DNA of 64,000 nucleotides from Henckelia pumila (lineage: Eukaryota; Streptophyta; Magnoliopsida; Lamiales; Gesneriaceae). A model generated the notes under the pieces. That model was not told the origin of the DNA. It saw nothing but the letters and a program-made list of their open reading frames with translations, and searched no databases. The position numbers and the translations under genes are program-made. Location: contig NW_027331831.1 in NCBI RefSeq assembly GCF_033568475.1, forward strand, positions 10,416,001 to 10,480,000, written 5' to 3'. Shown here piece by piece: positions 11,694 to 24,862 of this stretch (the first letter of the stretch is position 1; each line of letters opens with the position of its first letter).

Positions 11694-14181
11694 TGTGGGA
11701 CCTCGGGGCTCGTCTAATAAAAATACCATAATTAAACAATTACAGCATTTAAAAGAAGCAGCGCAAGAACCAAACAAAAAAAAAAAATTTTAAAAGAGAG
11801 CCTCGCTCGATCGGTTAAACTTGACCGATCGAGCGACCAAGAAAAACCCAGCTCTCGGGTTGAAGCAAAATTGGCCTCGCTCGATCGGTGCAATTCAACC
11901 GATCGAGCAGGCATGTCTGCTCGAAAATTTTGCAGTCCAGCTCTTATTCTGATTTTTGTTGCTAACATGAACCCAAGCTCATATGAAATGGTGATAATCT
12001 CAACTTGAATATCAAACAACCAAATGCTATAAACACTTACCCAAAACCATGATCCAACAACACATAATCTAAGCAACTCTAGACTATGCAAAGTTATACA
12101 ATACAAAAGTTGGATATCATCCAAACTCAACATGGTTTAAAAATAATTCTCCCACAACAAGCTACAACACAACCCGGAGCACCACTTTTAAACTCTTCCC
12201 AATGCTCTTGGCCTCCTATAACTTGACCTTGAAACACCTATTGCAATGCACACACAAAAACAAAGCAACAGCCGAAAAACCGGTAAGTCTAAAGACTTAG
12301 TATGAAAGACGGAACATATAAATAATCACAAGTAGCCATAGCATGCATTTCAAATCATAAATAACACCTTATGAAATGCATAATAAATTAAATGGCTAAG
12401 AAGGAATAAGGCTCAAAGGCAACACCGGTTTAGATGCTAAAACACATCACTCACCATCAATGTTAGAACTCCTCATTGATGTTATAAACCCGGCTTTAGG
12501 TATCAATGCTCGAATCTCATCACTGATACACGATATCGATGCTTATTACTCATCAACGATATCAAGGCAAATCGGAGAGAAATGTTAGGCGCAAGAAATA
12601 CAACGAGATGATACAATACACAATCACCTCATAATATAGCCTAACAAGTAAGCCGTAATCTCATAACTCCAATAAAGAATAGCAAAACACATAAACACAT
12701 AAAATAGAAACTATTGTGTGATTTAAGGGATCGAGAGATCAAACACATCTCGATGCTCATTCCCTGCTTTGGTCATCATCGAATCATACCTTCCAATCTT
12801 GATAGCTAAGTAGCTCAAATCCTCAAGCTACAATACACACCAAGCTTGTATCAACTCACTAGATAGAATGATAGAAATATCAAAGCTTGCAACTCAAACC
12901 TTGACCAATCTTAAATTGATTCGAATCGGTACGAACTCAAACTCTATATATTCTTGAACAATCTGAAATTCATATCAAGTCATTCAATATTACATTCAAC
13001 TCATTCCGAAGCTCAACAACTCAAGGTTTGCTAATTTGATCGAAATTCAAACCGGCGACGTAACGGTTCGAAACCGATAATTCTAACAACTCAAACATCA
13101 TCTAAACATTGATATATAACTCATATCAATATCATTTCATCACTTAATTTCGAAATCCAGCAGCATATATTTCCAGAATTTATCAAACATAAATTGACGG
13201 CGTAACGGTACAAATTCGGTAACCGAAACTTAAAATTATCAATTCTAACCACCAAGTCTACTTCAAATATTTCACATACCACCAGAATATCAACTTAAAC
13301 CACCATATCAGAAGGTGCAAGGATTCAAAACATATTCTGAAAATCATAACAATTGCATATGTTGTCAATTCTTCATTCCGACTTCGATATCGTAAGGAAT
13401 ACAACTCAAGAATACATATTCATAATCAAATCTGATCATCTCCAACGTCCAGCTTTCAAAACATTATGAAAATAAGATAAAACTTACATCAAATCGAAGC
13501 TCTTGTCGCAAGGATCGCAGCACTATTTTCAGAATTGAAATCGGACAACCGGATCAAAAGATATCGGCAGTTAAAAGATCAAGAATAGCTTGGAAGCATA
13601 TTCTTCTTCTCCTCTCGGTTTATGTCTGATAAATCTGAAAATTTCCAATGATTTCTCATCAACTTACACGTATAAAGGGCCACTTGCACGAAAATTTAAC
13701 TTTGGTCCCTCAAGTTTCCACTATTTGCAAATCAATCTTCGGACAAGCGATTTAATCCAATTTCAATTCTAAATAATTTAAGAATAGTAGAATTTCATTC
13801 AAAACTATAAATATTCTTAAATTAAATAATCTCAGATCAAAATGAAATAATTTTAGACTTTATTGCAGTTTAGTCCTTGAACTTCTCAATATTTGTAAAT
13901 TGATCCATGCTCGGATTTCACCGTTGAATTTAATCCTTTTTCATTCTCGAAACTCGGAATTTAATTCTTAAATTCCATAAATATTCAATTCAAATATTTT
14001 AATCTTTTAATTTAAGAATCCCGAAATTTAAATCTCACTATCCGTAAATTCTCAAATTGATTATTTTCAGCTCGGAAATTAAATCTCTAATTTTCATAAT
14101 CTTCCAATTACTCATTTCCCAAATTTGGAATTTAAATCTCTAATTCCGTAATTAATAACTTAATATTTTCGGGGCCTTACA
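11694..14181 (-). repeat. left LTR (3' LTR of the minus-strand element)
   Basis: 2488 bp, aligned end to end with 18431-20914. Its element-sense 3' region contains two hairpin-forming inverted repeats of the form CGCTCGATCGGT...ACCGATCGAGC at 11803-11838 and 11875-11910. A TATA-like TTTATACG, read on the minus strand, lies near 13672. The ORFs of 60-133 codons inside it are chance. Confidence 0.9.
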
Positions 14182-14197
14182 ATTCTCCCCCTCTAAA
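14182..14197 (-). other. polypurine tract
   Basis: On the minus strand the sequence before the LTR reads TTTTAGAGGGGGAGAAT, directly abutting TGTAAGGCC. It overlaps codons of a pol tail that still reads DFEDEIMF. Confidence 0.75.
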
Positions 14198-17100
14198 ACA
14201 TGATTTCGTCCTCAAAATCGCTTGCAATCATCCTGTAACAGATATAGGCTGCATAAATGACTGAAGTAACAACCTTTCTTCAGTGATCTAGCTCAGGATA
14301 TTGCATCTCAATCTCAATATCGAAGGTTGAATGAATACTGAAATAGTTTCACCTTTAAAAACGAGTTCCGGATACATCTATCTCATATTCTGCTCTAATT
14401 CTCAGGTAGCTTTCGCAACACTGTATATATATATATTGCTGCACAAAACCTAGCTTAAAATATCATCCAGTTATATCTCACCTGGATAAAATACATAGAA
14501 AGTAGTTAACTCATACTTCCTCACAGCATCACGTATAATACCTCGGGTAAAACAGATAATGCTGAAGAGAAATTTAATCTCTCTACTGGGTGTGTTCCGT
14601 AACTTGCTCTCGTCCGGAGGCTCATACTTATACTCTGTCTTGCTCTGCTTCATTCTAGACTGAATTAATTGAATCGTATCCGACATTTCTCATGATCATT
14701 CTGGTTAAATAATTCATGCTGCTTAAATCTCGTATCAGATAAGCAAACTATGCATCTCCTACTGCTGAAGCAACAGAACAAATCATTGCACCACCGAAAA
14801 GACCTTTACTTTCTACCTTAGAACGCTACAACAAAATCACTATCATGATTTCTTAGGATCGTTCTTGTAGGAATCTATAAATGGTAAATAATCTTACCAA
14901 ACAAAAGTAATCTTGAACCTCAAATTCTCTCGCTGCTCATGTAGATGCTAACACTCGGCATCCTGACATCAATGCTATAACTCATCATGGATGTCATATC
15001 TTGGAATCACGGTATCAATGCTATAACTCATCATCGATACTCATCATCGATGCTATAACTAGTCATCAATGATGCAAGAATATACGTAGAGCCAGTCTAT
15101 ACATCCTCTCGAATATAGATCAATTATCTTAATTGTCAATCAATCTGAGGATGTTACATTGTACTCTCAAGCAAACGAGTACTCAAAGCTTCTTTCAGAC
15201 TGTGCCAAGAATACAAAATAAATCGAGGATCTCACTTAGAGATAGCAAACGTCGGCACAACATGCCCTTTCAAAACATCTCTGTCATACAAAGTGATCAG
15301 ATGGTCATGTCGGAATAACATCTGATAAGGAATACACTATCAGAATTATTCAGTCTGTCATAAAATACCTTATTGTATTACTTCCCCTCTAGGATTTTGG
15401 TAGTTTCGTGGCACATTTCATCGTGTTCTGATCCCATTCTTATTCTGAACACGCCAAACTATACAATAGACCACATTGTTGCTTTCGTTTTGCTTTCATT
15501 GCTGACAGTTTAGGCATCAGAACACAATTCTATCATATCTGCTCTCATACTCTGATCTGGATAAATATAAAATTTATTGTAATGTGCCTTTTTCAGAATT
15601 TATTGTCTCACTTCTGAAATACTGTGCACAATAATACCTGTAGTTGCAAACACCAAACTTCATCCATATTCAACTGATACTCAAACTCATGTCTAAGTCT
15701 GATTTTCTCTATCGAGATTCACATAATCTGAGTAGATTTCCGTGCTTCTGTAACCCTCATAATCAATACTGGTTCAGATTGATTGCAAATACTCTACTCA
15801 GTTGCAAATCTAACACAAAAACTCAAGCTAGAAGCACAATAACTCTTGATCAACATAACCACATCAATAGCAGATAAGATCAAATCTCACATTTTTCTAC
15901 ATAAGCTTCAGTGGTTACATTACATCTGTCTGGATAATACTCTTCCAGCAAATTTACTCAACTCGTCAGTTTCACATCTGTCAGGGTTCATTGGGTGATA
16001 ATCTTGCACTACATGAGAACCCTATAACAATCTCTGCTAAGACCTTAGTTATTCAATGTCTCAACCTTGCTAGGATTCATCACAATCCTGTCGTTTAACA
16101 TAATAAAGTCAAGAATTACAACTCTATCCAGTTAAAATTCACATCTGGACAGTTTGGCATACAATTGCTCTGTTTACTTCGACTCATTCATCAACTAACT
16201 CAAGATATCATCGCTAAATAACGCAATAAATTCACCGATAAATCTCCGACGGATTCTATTCATTAAACTCATGAACATCGCTGAAGTATTCATCACACCA
16301 ACAGCATAACCAAGTCTTAGGCACAACTACCTCACTGATTTTCACTTGATGATATCTAAACTCAAACAATCTTTGAATAGACAAAAGCACCATACCATTG
16401 ATAAACAAATCGTCTATTCACTGCAACAGATACTTCTACTTTACTGTAGTTCTGTTCAATAGGCTATAGTCGAAATATAATCTCATCGACCCATTTTTCT
16501 TCTCTCCTTTGGCAACAAAGGACTTCAAAGCAAAAAAACCCGGTCTAACATATTATTTGACTAGCAATCTCTATCAGTTACGAGCTATCACTTCCAAGTA
16601 TATGATTCTCTAATTCAACATCAGATAGTCTCAAAGATAATTGCTCAAATCATGATCATCAATATACAAGAAATTCTGGACACTAATCGTTGCATAGTGA
16701 AAACAACTCACTTGCATTTCAATACTAGGATGGATGCTTCAATGCAAGCTCAAAAACTAAGGAATACGGGCCAATAAATAATAAACATAACTGATGACCA
16801 ATTAATCAATAATGCAATAGTATACAATACCCCAAATCAGGGTTGATAGCGTGGCTTTATGATGAGATATCTACACACGCGTATCAATTAGAACAGAGTT
16901 CTAAGCATTCTCAATTATTGCACAAAGACAAGTAGATCACCATGGAATCCAAGGTCCAGAACTAAAAAATTCAAATATCAAGAATATAACTTCCCAAGTT
17001 CCTACTCAGAGAACAATCGAGATTAAATGGCAAGAATCATAAAATTCAATGTCATGTGAATCAAGAATACATGACTACGATAAAACTCGAATATCAGCAA

Positions 17101-18416
17101 AATAATCGAAGGAAGGCTCAACTGTAACTGAATTCTGAAATCCCAAAACAATAATGTCATTAACATACTCATTGAACCAAAAGACATCATAAACTCAATG
17201 TTCTTACTGGGTACATTTGGTACATGTAGTTCACCAAATCATCTCTACTTGATCAAGGAATCATACATAGTATTGCTGCTATATCGATTCATCTATCAGT
17301 AAAAGGTTATATACAATTCTAGCTTTGATCTCAAAGTGTTTACCACACTAGAACCAAGCTTATAACCCATTCCTGAAATCGAATTCAAACCATATAATTC
17401 TAATCTCAAGAATTCTTACCGCCATATGTCAATCACTGATCCAATCTGGTCAATTTCCTGGACTAGTCTGAAATCTATCATATCGAGGATTTATCTCTGT
17501 TTTTCTTGAGGTTATCTGATAAAATCAATTCAATCATCGATATACATCACAATATCAGATCTTACCTCACTCAATTCCGGCCACAGCAGGTCTTAGGGAA
17601 TGATAACTTAATCCCCTCGAGAATAGATTTCATCTCTGTCCTTTCAACCTCATAACATCACTAGCCAAACACATCCAGTTCTAACATGGCTTTTCCGTAT
17701 CTATCTCATACAAAATCCTGTAATCAAAATCTCATGCAGCCACTCAAAGAATCATGATTAATCTGAAGCAATCACAGTATATAACAACTATTACATAATC
17801 ATGATTTCAATTTATCGCTACTCTTTAAGCTGAAGAGCATACAATTTCTTGCGTAACAAGGAGACATACATGTTATACTGAGACCATACAACCAACAACA
17901 TCAATACATCATAATCATAATCTCAGTTCCAGCATTTCTTAACTCAATAAACTCCATGAGCATATCGTTGCTTGCTTGACAAGGAGAAATATCTCATACT
18001 CCTCAATTTTCTGAGTATTGCTCGATTCCCTAATCATAAAACACATGTGTATACAATTTAAATATAGTTTGAATCATTTTCTTTTCCATACTGCACACAG
18101 CTCCTCATCAACTCATGAGCGTACCCTTGTCTTCCTCATCATTTTCTATTTATATGTTTATCAATTATAGCAATATACTTAATAAACACATAAACATATA
18201 ATTTGCAACAAATAAGCATGTAATTTAATGCCAACACATTTAACACCAAAAAGATAACCACATGCTAGCATATAGTCAGACAATTTCTCAAAGGTAGAAA
18301 CATGCTCGCATCGAATTCACATAATCAAACAATGCATTAAACTCATGCATAATGAACTCATGCGACTCAATCTACCCCACTCAGCTTCTAATGTCGACTC
18401 AAGACAACTTAAAGCT
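14198..18416 (-). pseudogene. relics of gypsy gag-pol
   Basis: No ORF exceeds ~80 codons. On the minus strand, 16180-16560 keeps pieces of reverse transcriptase: the equivalents of the FTNAP...FMN helix near 16270-16320 and of [10 protein letters not shown] near 16480-16520 (seen here as a degenerate VAK-x-KKNGSM). The end next to the LTR keeps the pol-tail codons. Near 14960-15075 there are tandem phrases ATCAATGCTATAACTCATCA, resembling a repeat-rich zone inside this element's own LTR. Everything else is too decayed to assign. Confidence 0.6.
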
Positions 18417-18430
18417 CTAATACCAAACAA
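18417..18430 (-). other. primer-binding site, initiator tRNA-Met type
   Basis: Directly inside the right LTR the minus strand reads TTGGTATTAGAGC after a short spacer. This matches the 3' end complement of plant initiator tRNA-Met (TGGTATCAGAGC) with one change. Confidence 0.75.
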
Positions 18431-20914
18431 TGTGGGACCCCAAGGCTCGTCTAATAAAAATACCATAATTAAACAATTACAGCATTTAAAAGAAGCAGCA
18501 CAAGAACCAAACAAAAAAAAAATTTAAAAAGAGCCTCGCTCGATTGGTTAAACTTGACCGATCGAGCGACCAAGAAAAACCCAGCTCTCGGGTTGAAGCA
18601 AAACTGGCCTCGCTCGATCGGTGCAATTCAACCGATCGAGCGGGCATGTCTACTCAAAAATTTTGCAGTCCAGCTCTTATTCTGATTTTTGTTGCTAACA
18701 TGAACCCAAGCTCATATGAAATGGTGATAATCTCAACTTGAATATCAAACAACCAAATGCTATAAACACTTACCCAAAACCGTGATCCAACAACACATAA
18801 TCTAAACAACTCTAGACTATGCAAAGCTATACAATACAAAAGTTGGATATCATCCAAACTCAACATGGTTTAAAAATAATTTTACCACAATAAGCTACAA
18901 CACAACCCGGAGCACCACTTCTAAACTCTTCCCAATGCTCTTGGCCTCCTATAACTTGGCCTTGAAACACCTGTTGCAATGCACACACAAAAACAAAGCA
19001 ACAGCCAGAAAACCGGTAAGTCTAAAGACTTAGTATGAAAGACGGAACATATAAATAATCACAAGTAGCCATAGCATGCATTTCAAATCATAAATAACAC
19101 CTTATGAAATGCATAATAAATTAAATGGCTAAGAAGGAATAAGGCTCAAAGGCAACACCGGTTTAGATGCTAAAACACATCACTCACCATCAATGCTAGA
19201 ACTCCTCATTGATGTTATAAACCCGACTTTAGGTATCAATGCTTGAATCTCATCACTGATACATGATATCGATGCTTATTAGTCATCAACGATATCAAGG
19301 CAAATCGGAGAGAAAGGTTAGGCGCAAGAAATACAACGAGATGACACAATACACAATCACCTCATAATATAGCCTAACAAGTAAGCCGCAATCTCATAAC
19401 TCCAATAAAGAATAGCAAAACACATAAACACATAAAATAAACACTATTGTGTGATTTAAGGGATCGAGAGATCAAACACATCTCGATGCTCATTCCCTGC
19501 TTTGGTCATCGTCGAATCATACCTTCCAATCTTGATAGCTAAGTAGCTCAAATCCTTAAGCTACAATACACACCACGCTTGTATCAACTCACTAGATAGA
19601 ATGATAGAAATATCAAAGCTAGCAACTCAAACCTTGACCAATCTTCAATTGATTCGAATCGGTGCGAACTCAAACTCGATATATTCTTGAACAATCTGAA
19701 ATTCATATCAAGTCATTCAATATTACATTCAACTCATTTCGAAGCTCAACAACTCAAGGCTTGCTAATTTGATCGAAATTCAAACCGGCGACGTAACGGT
19801 TCGAAACCGATAATTCTAACAACTCAAACATCATCTAAACATTGATATATAACTCATATAAATATCATTTCATCACTTAATTTCAAAATCCAACAGCATA
19901 TATTTCCAGAATTTATCAAACATAAATTAACGGCTTAACGGTATAAATTCGGTAACCGAAACTTAAAACTATCAATTCTAACCATCAAGTCTACTTCAAA
20001 TATTTCACATACCACCAGAATATCAACTTAAACCACCATATCAGAAGGTGCAAGGATTCAAAACATATTCTGAAAATCATAACAATTGCATATGTTGTCA
20101 ATTCTTCATTCCGGCTTCGATATCGTAAGGAATATAACTCAAGAATACATATTCATAATCAAATCTGATTTTCTCCAACTTTCAGCTTTCAAAACATGCT
20201 GGAAAGAAAATAAAACTTACATCAAATCGAAACTCTTGTCGCAAGGATTGCATCACTATTTTAAGAATTGAAATCGGACAACCGTATCAAAAGATATCGA
20301 CGGTTAAAAGATCAAGAATATCTTGGAAGCCTATTCTTCTTCTCCTCTCGGTTTATGTCTGATAAATCTGAAGAATTCCAATGATTTCTCATCAACTTAC
20401 ACGTATAAAGGGCCACTTGCACGAAAATTGCACTTTGGTCCCTCAACTTTCCACTATTTGCAAATCAGTCCCCGGACAATCGATTTAATTCAATTTCAAT
20501 TCTAAATAATTTAAGAATAGTAGAATTTCATTCAAAACTCTAAATATTCTTAAATTAAATAATCTCAGATCAAAATAAAATAATTTCAGACTTTATCGCA
20601 GTTTAGTCCTTGAACTTCTCAATATTTGCAAATTGATTCATGCTCGGATTTCACCGTTGAATTCAATCCTTTTTCATTCTTGAAACTCGGAATTTAATTC
20701 TTAAATTTCATAAATATTCAATTCAAATATTTTAATCTTTTAATTTAAGAATCCCGAAATTTAAATCTCACTATCCGTAAATTCTCAAATTAATTATTTT
20801 CAGCTCGAAAATTAAATCTCTAATTTCTATAATCTTCCAATTACTCATTTTCCAAATTCAGAATTTAAATCTCTAATTCCGTAATTAATAACTTAATATT
20901 TTCGAGGCCTTACA
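18431..20914 (-). repeat. right LTR (5' LTR of the minus-strand element)
   Basis: 2484 bp, TGTGGGACC...CTTACA, the pair of 11694-14181. The two CGATCG hairpins recur at 18535-18570 and 18609-18645; the first has one arm altered (CGCTCGATTGG). Confidence 0.9.
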
Positions 20915-20919
20915 ATGTG

Positions 20920-21346
20920 GTTCTTAAAATATGGTATATTTTAAAAAAATTAATGAGTTACACTCTTACACCATTATCACCTCTATAATTTTTAATGAGG
21001 CGTCGATCGACGATCCGACATATGAAAAGGTTCATCATCTATCATTCTCTTTTGTTATTATAAATCTTACTCATTAGCAATTCTGTTTTTCGATAGCCAG
21101 CGCATGCGGCTCTAGTTTTGGAATCGTATGGCTCACCCTTAAATATATTTTATTTATTTTTACATAAATTCCTTTTAGCTTTGCCCTTAGCTTACATGTG
21201 CATGTTTTATAAGTTTTGTATGACCAAAATTTTTAAATTATCCTTCCATTTTCTAATTTTGTACATTAATTTGTGCATTCTGTACGTTAATTTGTATATG
21301 CTTTCTTGCATCATCACTTATTTTACGTGGTCGAGTTTTATACGCA

Positions 21347-21383
<37 letters not shown>

Positions 21384-21593
21384 TTTGCATTTCGTGACGT
21401 AATATATATTGATGAACTATGAATGATGGAAAATTAGGATTCTAATATGTTTCGGAATGAGCTTTTAGTTTGTGTTCTTCTACGGAAACTTTATTTTAAT
21501 GCAATTAGGTGCTCGTCGACATTGACCCAGAGATATATATAATAGTAACAAGAAGAATTCAAAACACAAAAAGTAAATACAATAAAAAATTAT
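20920..21593. other. AT-rich spacer with an (AT)n run
   Basis: No credible gene. The 94-codon ORF at 21118-21402 is hydrophobic and runs into an (AT)n microsatellite at 21350-21381, so it is judged to be chance. Confidence 0.5.
21350..21381. repeat. (AT)n microsatellite
   Basis: About sixteen AT units without interruption. Confidence 0.9.
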
Positions 21594-21884
21594 GGAAAAA
21601 TTGTTTTTAGTTCGTGTATGTTTGTCACTTTGCGATTTCAATCCTTTATATTTTCAGATTTTAGTTTTAGTCCGCTATCTTTATTTTTTTTTGGCAATTT
21701 TAGTATTTTTTTCGACGTGACGCTGACGTGACACCAATTCAGTGCTGATGTAGAGCTGACATGTACAGTGTCACGTAAGCATTTTCGAATAAAAAGGACC
21801 GAAATTGCCAAAAATCGAAACATGCGGGACTAAAACTAAAATATGAAAACATAGATGACCAAAATCGCAAAGTGACAAACATAC
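21594..21884. mobile_element. MITE family M1, copy 2 (right end truncated)
   Basis: It is collinear with 9871-10185: same left start GGAAAAATTGTTTTT, same CTTTGCGATTTCA phrase, same centre CAATTCAGTGCTGATGTAG. It stops at GACAAACATAC, about 25 bp before the right end of copy 1, where GC-rich CCGACCAACC sequence begins. Confidence 0.65.
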
Positions 21885-21982
21885 TCCCGACCAACCCTAA
21901 CCACCACCGCGGCGCTGCTATCACCGCCACCAAGTACCACTATCGTGACCAATTCCACCACCTCCTAATCCACCTCCAGCAC
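21885..21982. other. GC-rich low-complexity sequence, left half (split by the gypsy element)
   Basis: CCACC-rich DNA that continues after the retrotransposon at 29546-29700. Joined, it is a ~250-bp island in which both strands read as low-complexity proline/histidine or glycine/tryptophan peptides with stops. It could be a captured gene fragment; no family is recognised. Confidence 0.4.
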
Positions 21983-23404
21983 TGTAGTGACCCTGCATGG
22001 TATCACCTACTAACTGGCAACTAATAGCATGCATTAAACTTAATACAGCAAAATAACTTAACAGAGTAAAACATGCGGAAACAAAACCATAAAATACATA
22101 TCATCTTAGTAATAAAATTCAGGCTTAAATCTGTAGTGATACAACCAAATCGAAACCTTAAACAGTAAACATTATACAGCTATATCGAATCCTGTTGTAT
22201 AATAAAATCCTCAAGGCTCCTGCTCCCTAGTCCTGCCTTGAACTACCAGCTCTGTCCATCCTGCGACCTGCCCCATGGAATAGGGTGTCCAAGATAACAA
22301 CTAGGACGTGAGCGCTAACGCCCAGTACATAAACATGAGTACACGTAAATATATGATGCATGCAACATGATGACTGGTAACGGGTCATCCGAAAATCATG
22401 CTCAGTACCGGCGCCACATGAGTGCTGCCACCGCACGGATCAACCTCTGGGTGCAACCACACTCGTCTAGTACACCAGAGTAGACAGACATAAATGCCCC
22501 CGCCGTCGCGGTACTCTCAGTGGCAGACTATCGAGTATAGAGCTGAGCGGCTCTATAGTCAGGTATAACAAGGTATAGGCTCAACGTGTATATGCACATG
22601 ACATATGAATATAGAAAACGGTAAATCATATCTCATGCCATATAATAATGCCAAATAAATGCAACATATAAACATGTATACTCGCTGGCAATCTCAGTCA
22701 ATGTGTACGTACCTCTAGGCTAGTTCAAATATAGTAAGATCCTAGATTCCAAGCCTATATTCAAAAGTTCACCGTATCACTACATAAATTCTATAAGCCT
22801 TAACTAAGCTAATAAGTACTCCCAAAACTTAAATAGATTTCCAGACCATACCTTCGTCCGTAGTTAGCCCTTTGAAGTCGCTAGTCCCGGATGACTATAA
22901 CCACAACTTGGTTATTCCAGAACCTCTATTATAACTGATAGGGCCCTCAAGTGTATAACTCACACTATATAACTGAAGAAGGAAACTAGGGAATTCGTAT
23001 TTAGAAATGAATCTGAGAAGCCCTATTTATAGGCAAAATTCCCGGCCAGGATCGGAGCTTCCGATCCAGCTCACTGCATGCATGTGTGACACGTCGGGAT
23101 CGGAACTTCCGATCAGGCGATCGGAGCTTCCGATCTGCTCTACGTTCAACACTTGTCAAAACTCGCGGCTGAGTCATCGAGCATTGCTGGCAGCTGGAGA
23201 TCGGAACGTCCGTTCCAGGATCGGAGCTTCCGATCTCGGTGCTTCCGCTGAGCTTCCGATCTGAGTTCGGAGCTTCCGATCCGGCCCAAAATCAAAAGCC
23301 CAAATTCTCTTCCGAAGTCCAATAACACTCCGAAATTGATTAATTACCAACCCTTAATCATGTTTAACAGATTATTATCTTAAAATGGAATCTGGGTTAC
23401 TACA
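21983..23404 (-). repeat. left LTR (3' LTR of the minus-strand element)
   Basis: 1422 bp. It pairs with 28094-29540. The first ~740 bp differ at about one position, while the remaining ~680 bp differ at about twenty and lack a 21-bp palindrome unit. Confidence 0.95.
23021..23283 (-). promoter_or_regulatory. LTR TATA box with upstream palindrome array
   Basis: On the minus strand the TATA box CCTATAAATAGGG (23021-23033) is preceded by an array of GATCGGA...TCCGATC palindromes (23047-23283). Family knowledge places the LTR promoter here; the role of the palindromes is inferred. Confidence 0.6.
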
Positions 23405-23419
23405 TTCTCCCCACCTTTA
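23405..23419 (-). other. polypurine tract
   Basis: The minus strand reads CTAAAGGTGGGGAGAA directly before the LTR start TGTAGTAACC. Confidence 0.75.
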
Positions 23420-23524
23420 GATATTTCGTCCGCGAAATAACATCTAAAGACAAATCAAGATAACAATATGGAACATTAAACCATGTTTTATTACAACAAC
23501 TGTAATTACATCTTACATGGTAAA

Positions 23525-24100
23525 TCAAAAGTACAAAGCAAACAACTCAGTATATTCCGCTTGCATACGACTCTCAGTTTCCCAAGTTGCTTTTTCAACG
23601 CCTCGGAGTTGCCAATGCACCATCACAAGTGGTATAACCTTGTTTCGAAGAACTTTCTCCTTTCTGTCTAGGATACGGATTGGTCGTTCAACAAAAAACA
23701 GATCTGGCTCTAGCTGAATATCAGTAGACTGAATCACATGAGATTCATCAGCTATATACTGTCGAAGCAAAGACACATGAAAAACATTATGTATACTGGA
23801 AAGATTTGGCGGTAACGCCAGACGATATGCAACATCTCCGATCTTCTTCAGTATCTAGAAAGGTCCAATAAAACGAGGAGACAACTTTCCTTTCACGCCG
23901 AATCTCATCACCTTCCTGAAAGGTGATACTCGAAGAAACACATATTCACCAGGCTCAAACTAAAGTGGCCTGCGATGAATATTAGCATAACTGGCTTGTT
24001 TATCTTGAGCAACTTTGATCCTATGCTTGATCAAATCTACCTTGTCTACAATCTGCTGCACCAATTCAGGACCCTCGACTTGTCGTTCCCCGACTTTATC
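23525..24100 (-). pseudogene. gypsy integrase C-terminus and chromodomain, with in-frame stops
   Basis: This is the continuation of the integrase frame after a stop at 24101. It reads through the GPF-like region (SPRFIGPF) and the HNVFHVSLLRQY motif typical of plant gypsy integrase C-termini. It ends in a chromodomain-like stretch (VMVHWQLRGVEKATWE, then a helix with MQAEYTELF). In-frame stops lie near 23960 and 23856. The intact part after the second stop gives the 83-codon ORF at 23525-23776. The chromodomain usually directs integration towards particular chromatin. Confidence 0.8.
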
Positions 24101-24850
24101 TTAGAATAACGGAGTACGACACCGTCGATTGTACAATGCCTCGAAAGGTATCATATCAATACTACGATGATAACTGTTATTGTAGGCAAATTCGATCAAA
24201 GGTAACTGATCCTGCCAAGATAAGCCAAAATCCATGACAGAAGAACGTAGCATATCCTCCAGCGTACGAATCATCCGCTCTGACTGCCCGTCAGTCTCCG
24301 AATGATATGCAGTGCTCAAACTCAGAGTGGTACCCAACGCCTCCTGAAAACTACCCCAAAAACGTGAGGTAAATCGCGGGTCTCTATCACTGACTATGCT
24401 CACTGGAATCCCATGCAACCGCACTATCTCCTGGATGTATAAACGTGCCATGCGATCATAAGAATACTCCCGGTTATAAGGAATAAAGTGTGCTGATTTC
24501 GTCAAACGGTCAACGACAACCCAGATAGCATCACACTGACGTGATGTCATAGGCAAGTGGGTAACAAAATCCATAGTTACGTGCTCCCACTTCCATTCAG
24601 GAATCTCAAAATTCTGCAGTAATCCACCTGGTCGTCGATGTTCAGCCTTGACCTGTTGACAAACCAAACATCTCGAAACAAATTGATACACACTCCTCTT
24701 CATCCCTTTCCACCAGAATCTAGTTCGCAAGTCCTTATACATTTTCATGCTACCAGGATGAACTGATAATCGACTCCTGTGAGCTTGAGAAAGAATATCG
24801 TTCCTGAGTTCCGCAACATTAGGTACAACCACTCGATTAGATAAGCACAA
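24101..24850 (-). pseudogene. gypsy integrase core
   Basis: This part has the zinc-binding H-H-C-C pattern (AHRSRLSVHPG, then CLVCQQVK) and the catalytic D, D, E residues: MDFVTHLP, SIVSDRDPRFTSRFW and GQSERMIRTLEDMLR. It is cut off from the upstream RNase H by a TAG at 24863-24865 and from the C-terminal domain by a TAA at 24101-24103. It is in the same frame as both neighbours, so simple point mutations explain the breaks. Confidence 0.88.
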
Positions 24851-24862
24851 TAAACCATCTGC

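Larger units (their letters stand above)
11694..20914 (-). mobile_element. decayed Ty3/gypsy retrotransposon with two LTRs
   Basis: Two ~2.49-kb direct repeats (11694-14181 and 18431-20914) begin TGTGGGACC and end CTTACA. They are flanked by the 5-bp duplication ATGTG (11689-11693 and 20915-20919). A polypurine tract adjoins the left LTR and a primer-binding site adjoins the right LTR, so the element reads on the minus strand. The 4249-bp interior has no long ORF but keeps scattered resemblance to gypsy pol (RT near 16180-16560, FEDEI tail at 14182-14220). It cannot encode its own proteins. The LTRs differ by many substitutions, fitting an older insertion. Confidence 0.92.

Noticed and set aside
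21118..21402. 94-codon hydrophobic ORF
   Set aside because: It runs into an (AT)n microsatellite coding for Ile/Tyr repeats and has no family features.
23047..23283. CRISPR-like array of short palindromic repeats
   Set aside because: Units are degenerate, irregularly spaced, lie in retrotransposon LTRs of a plant genome, and have no spacers or cas genes.
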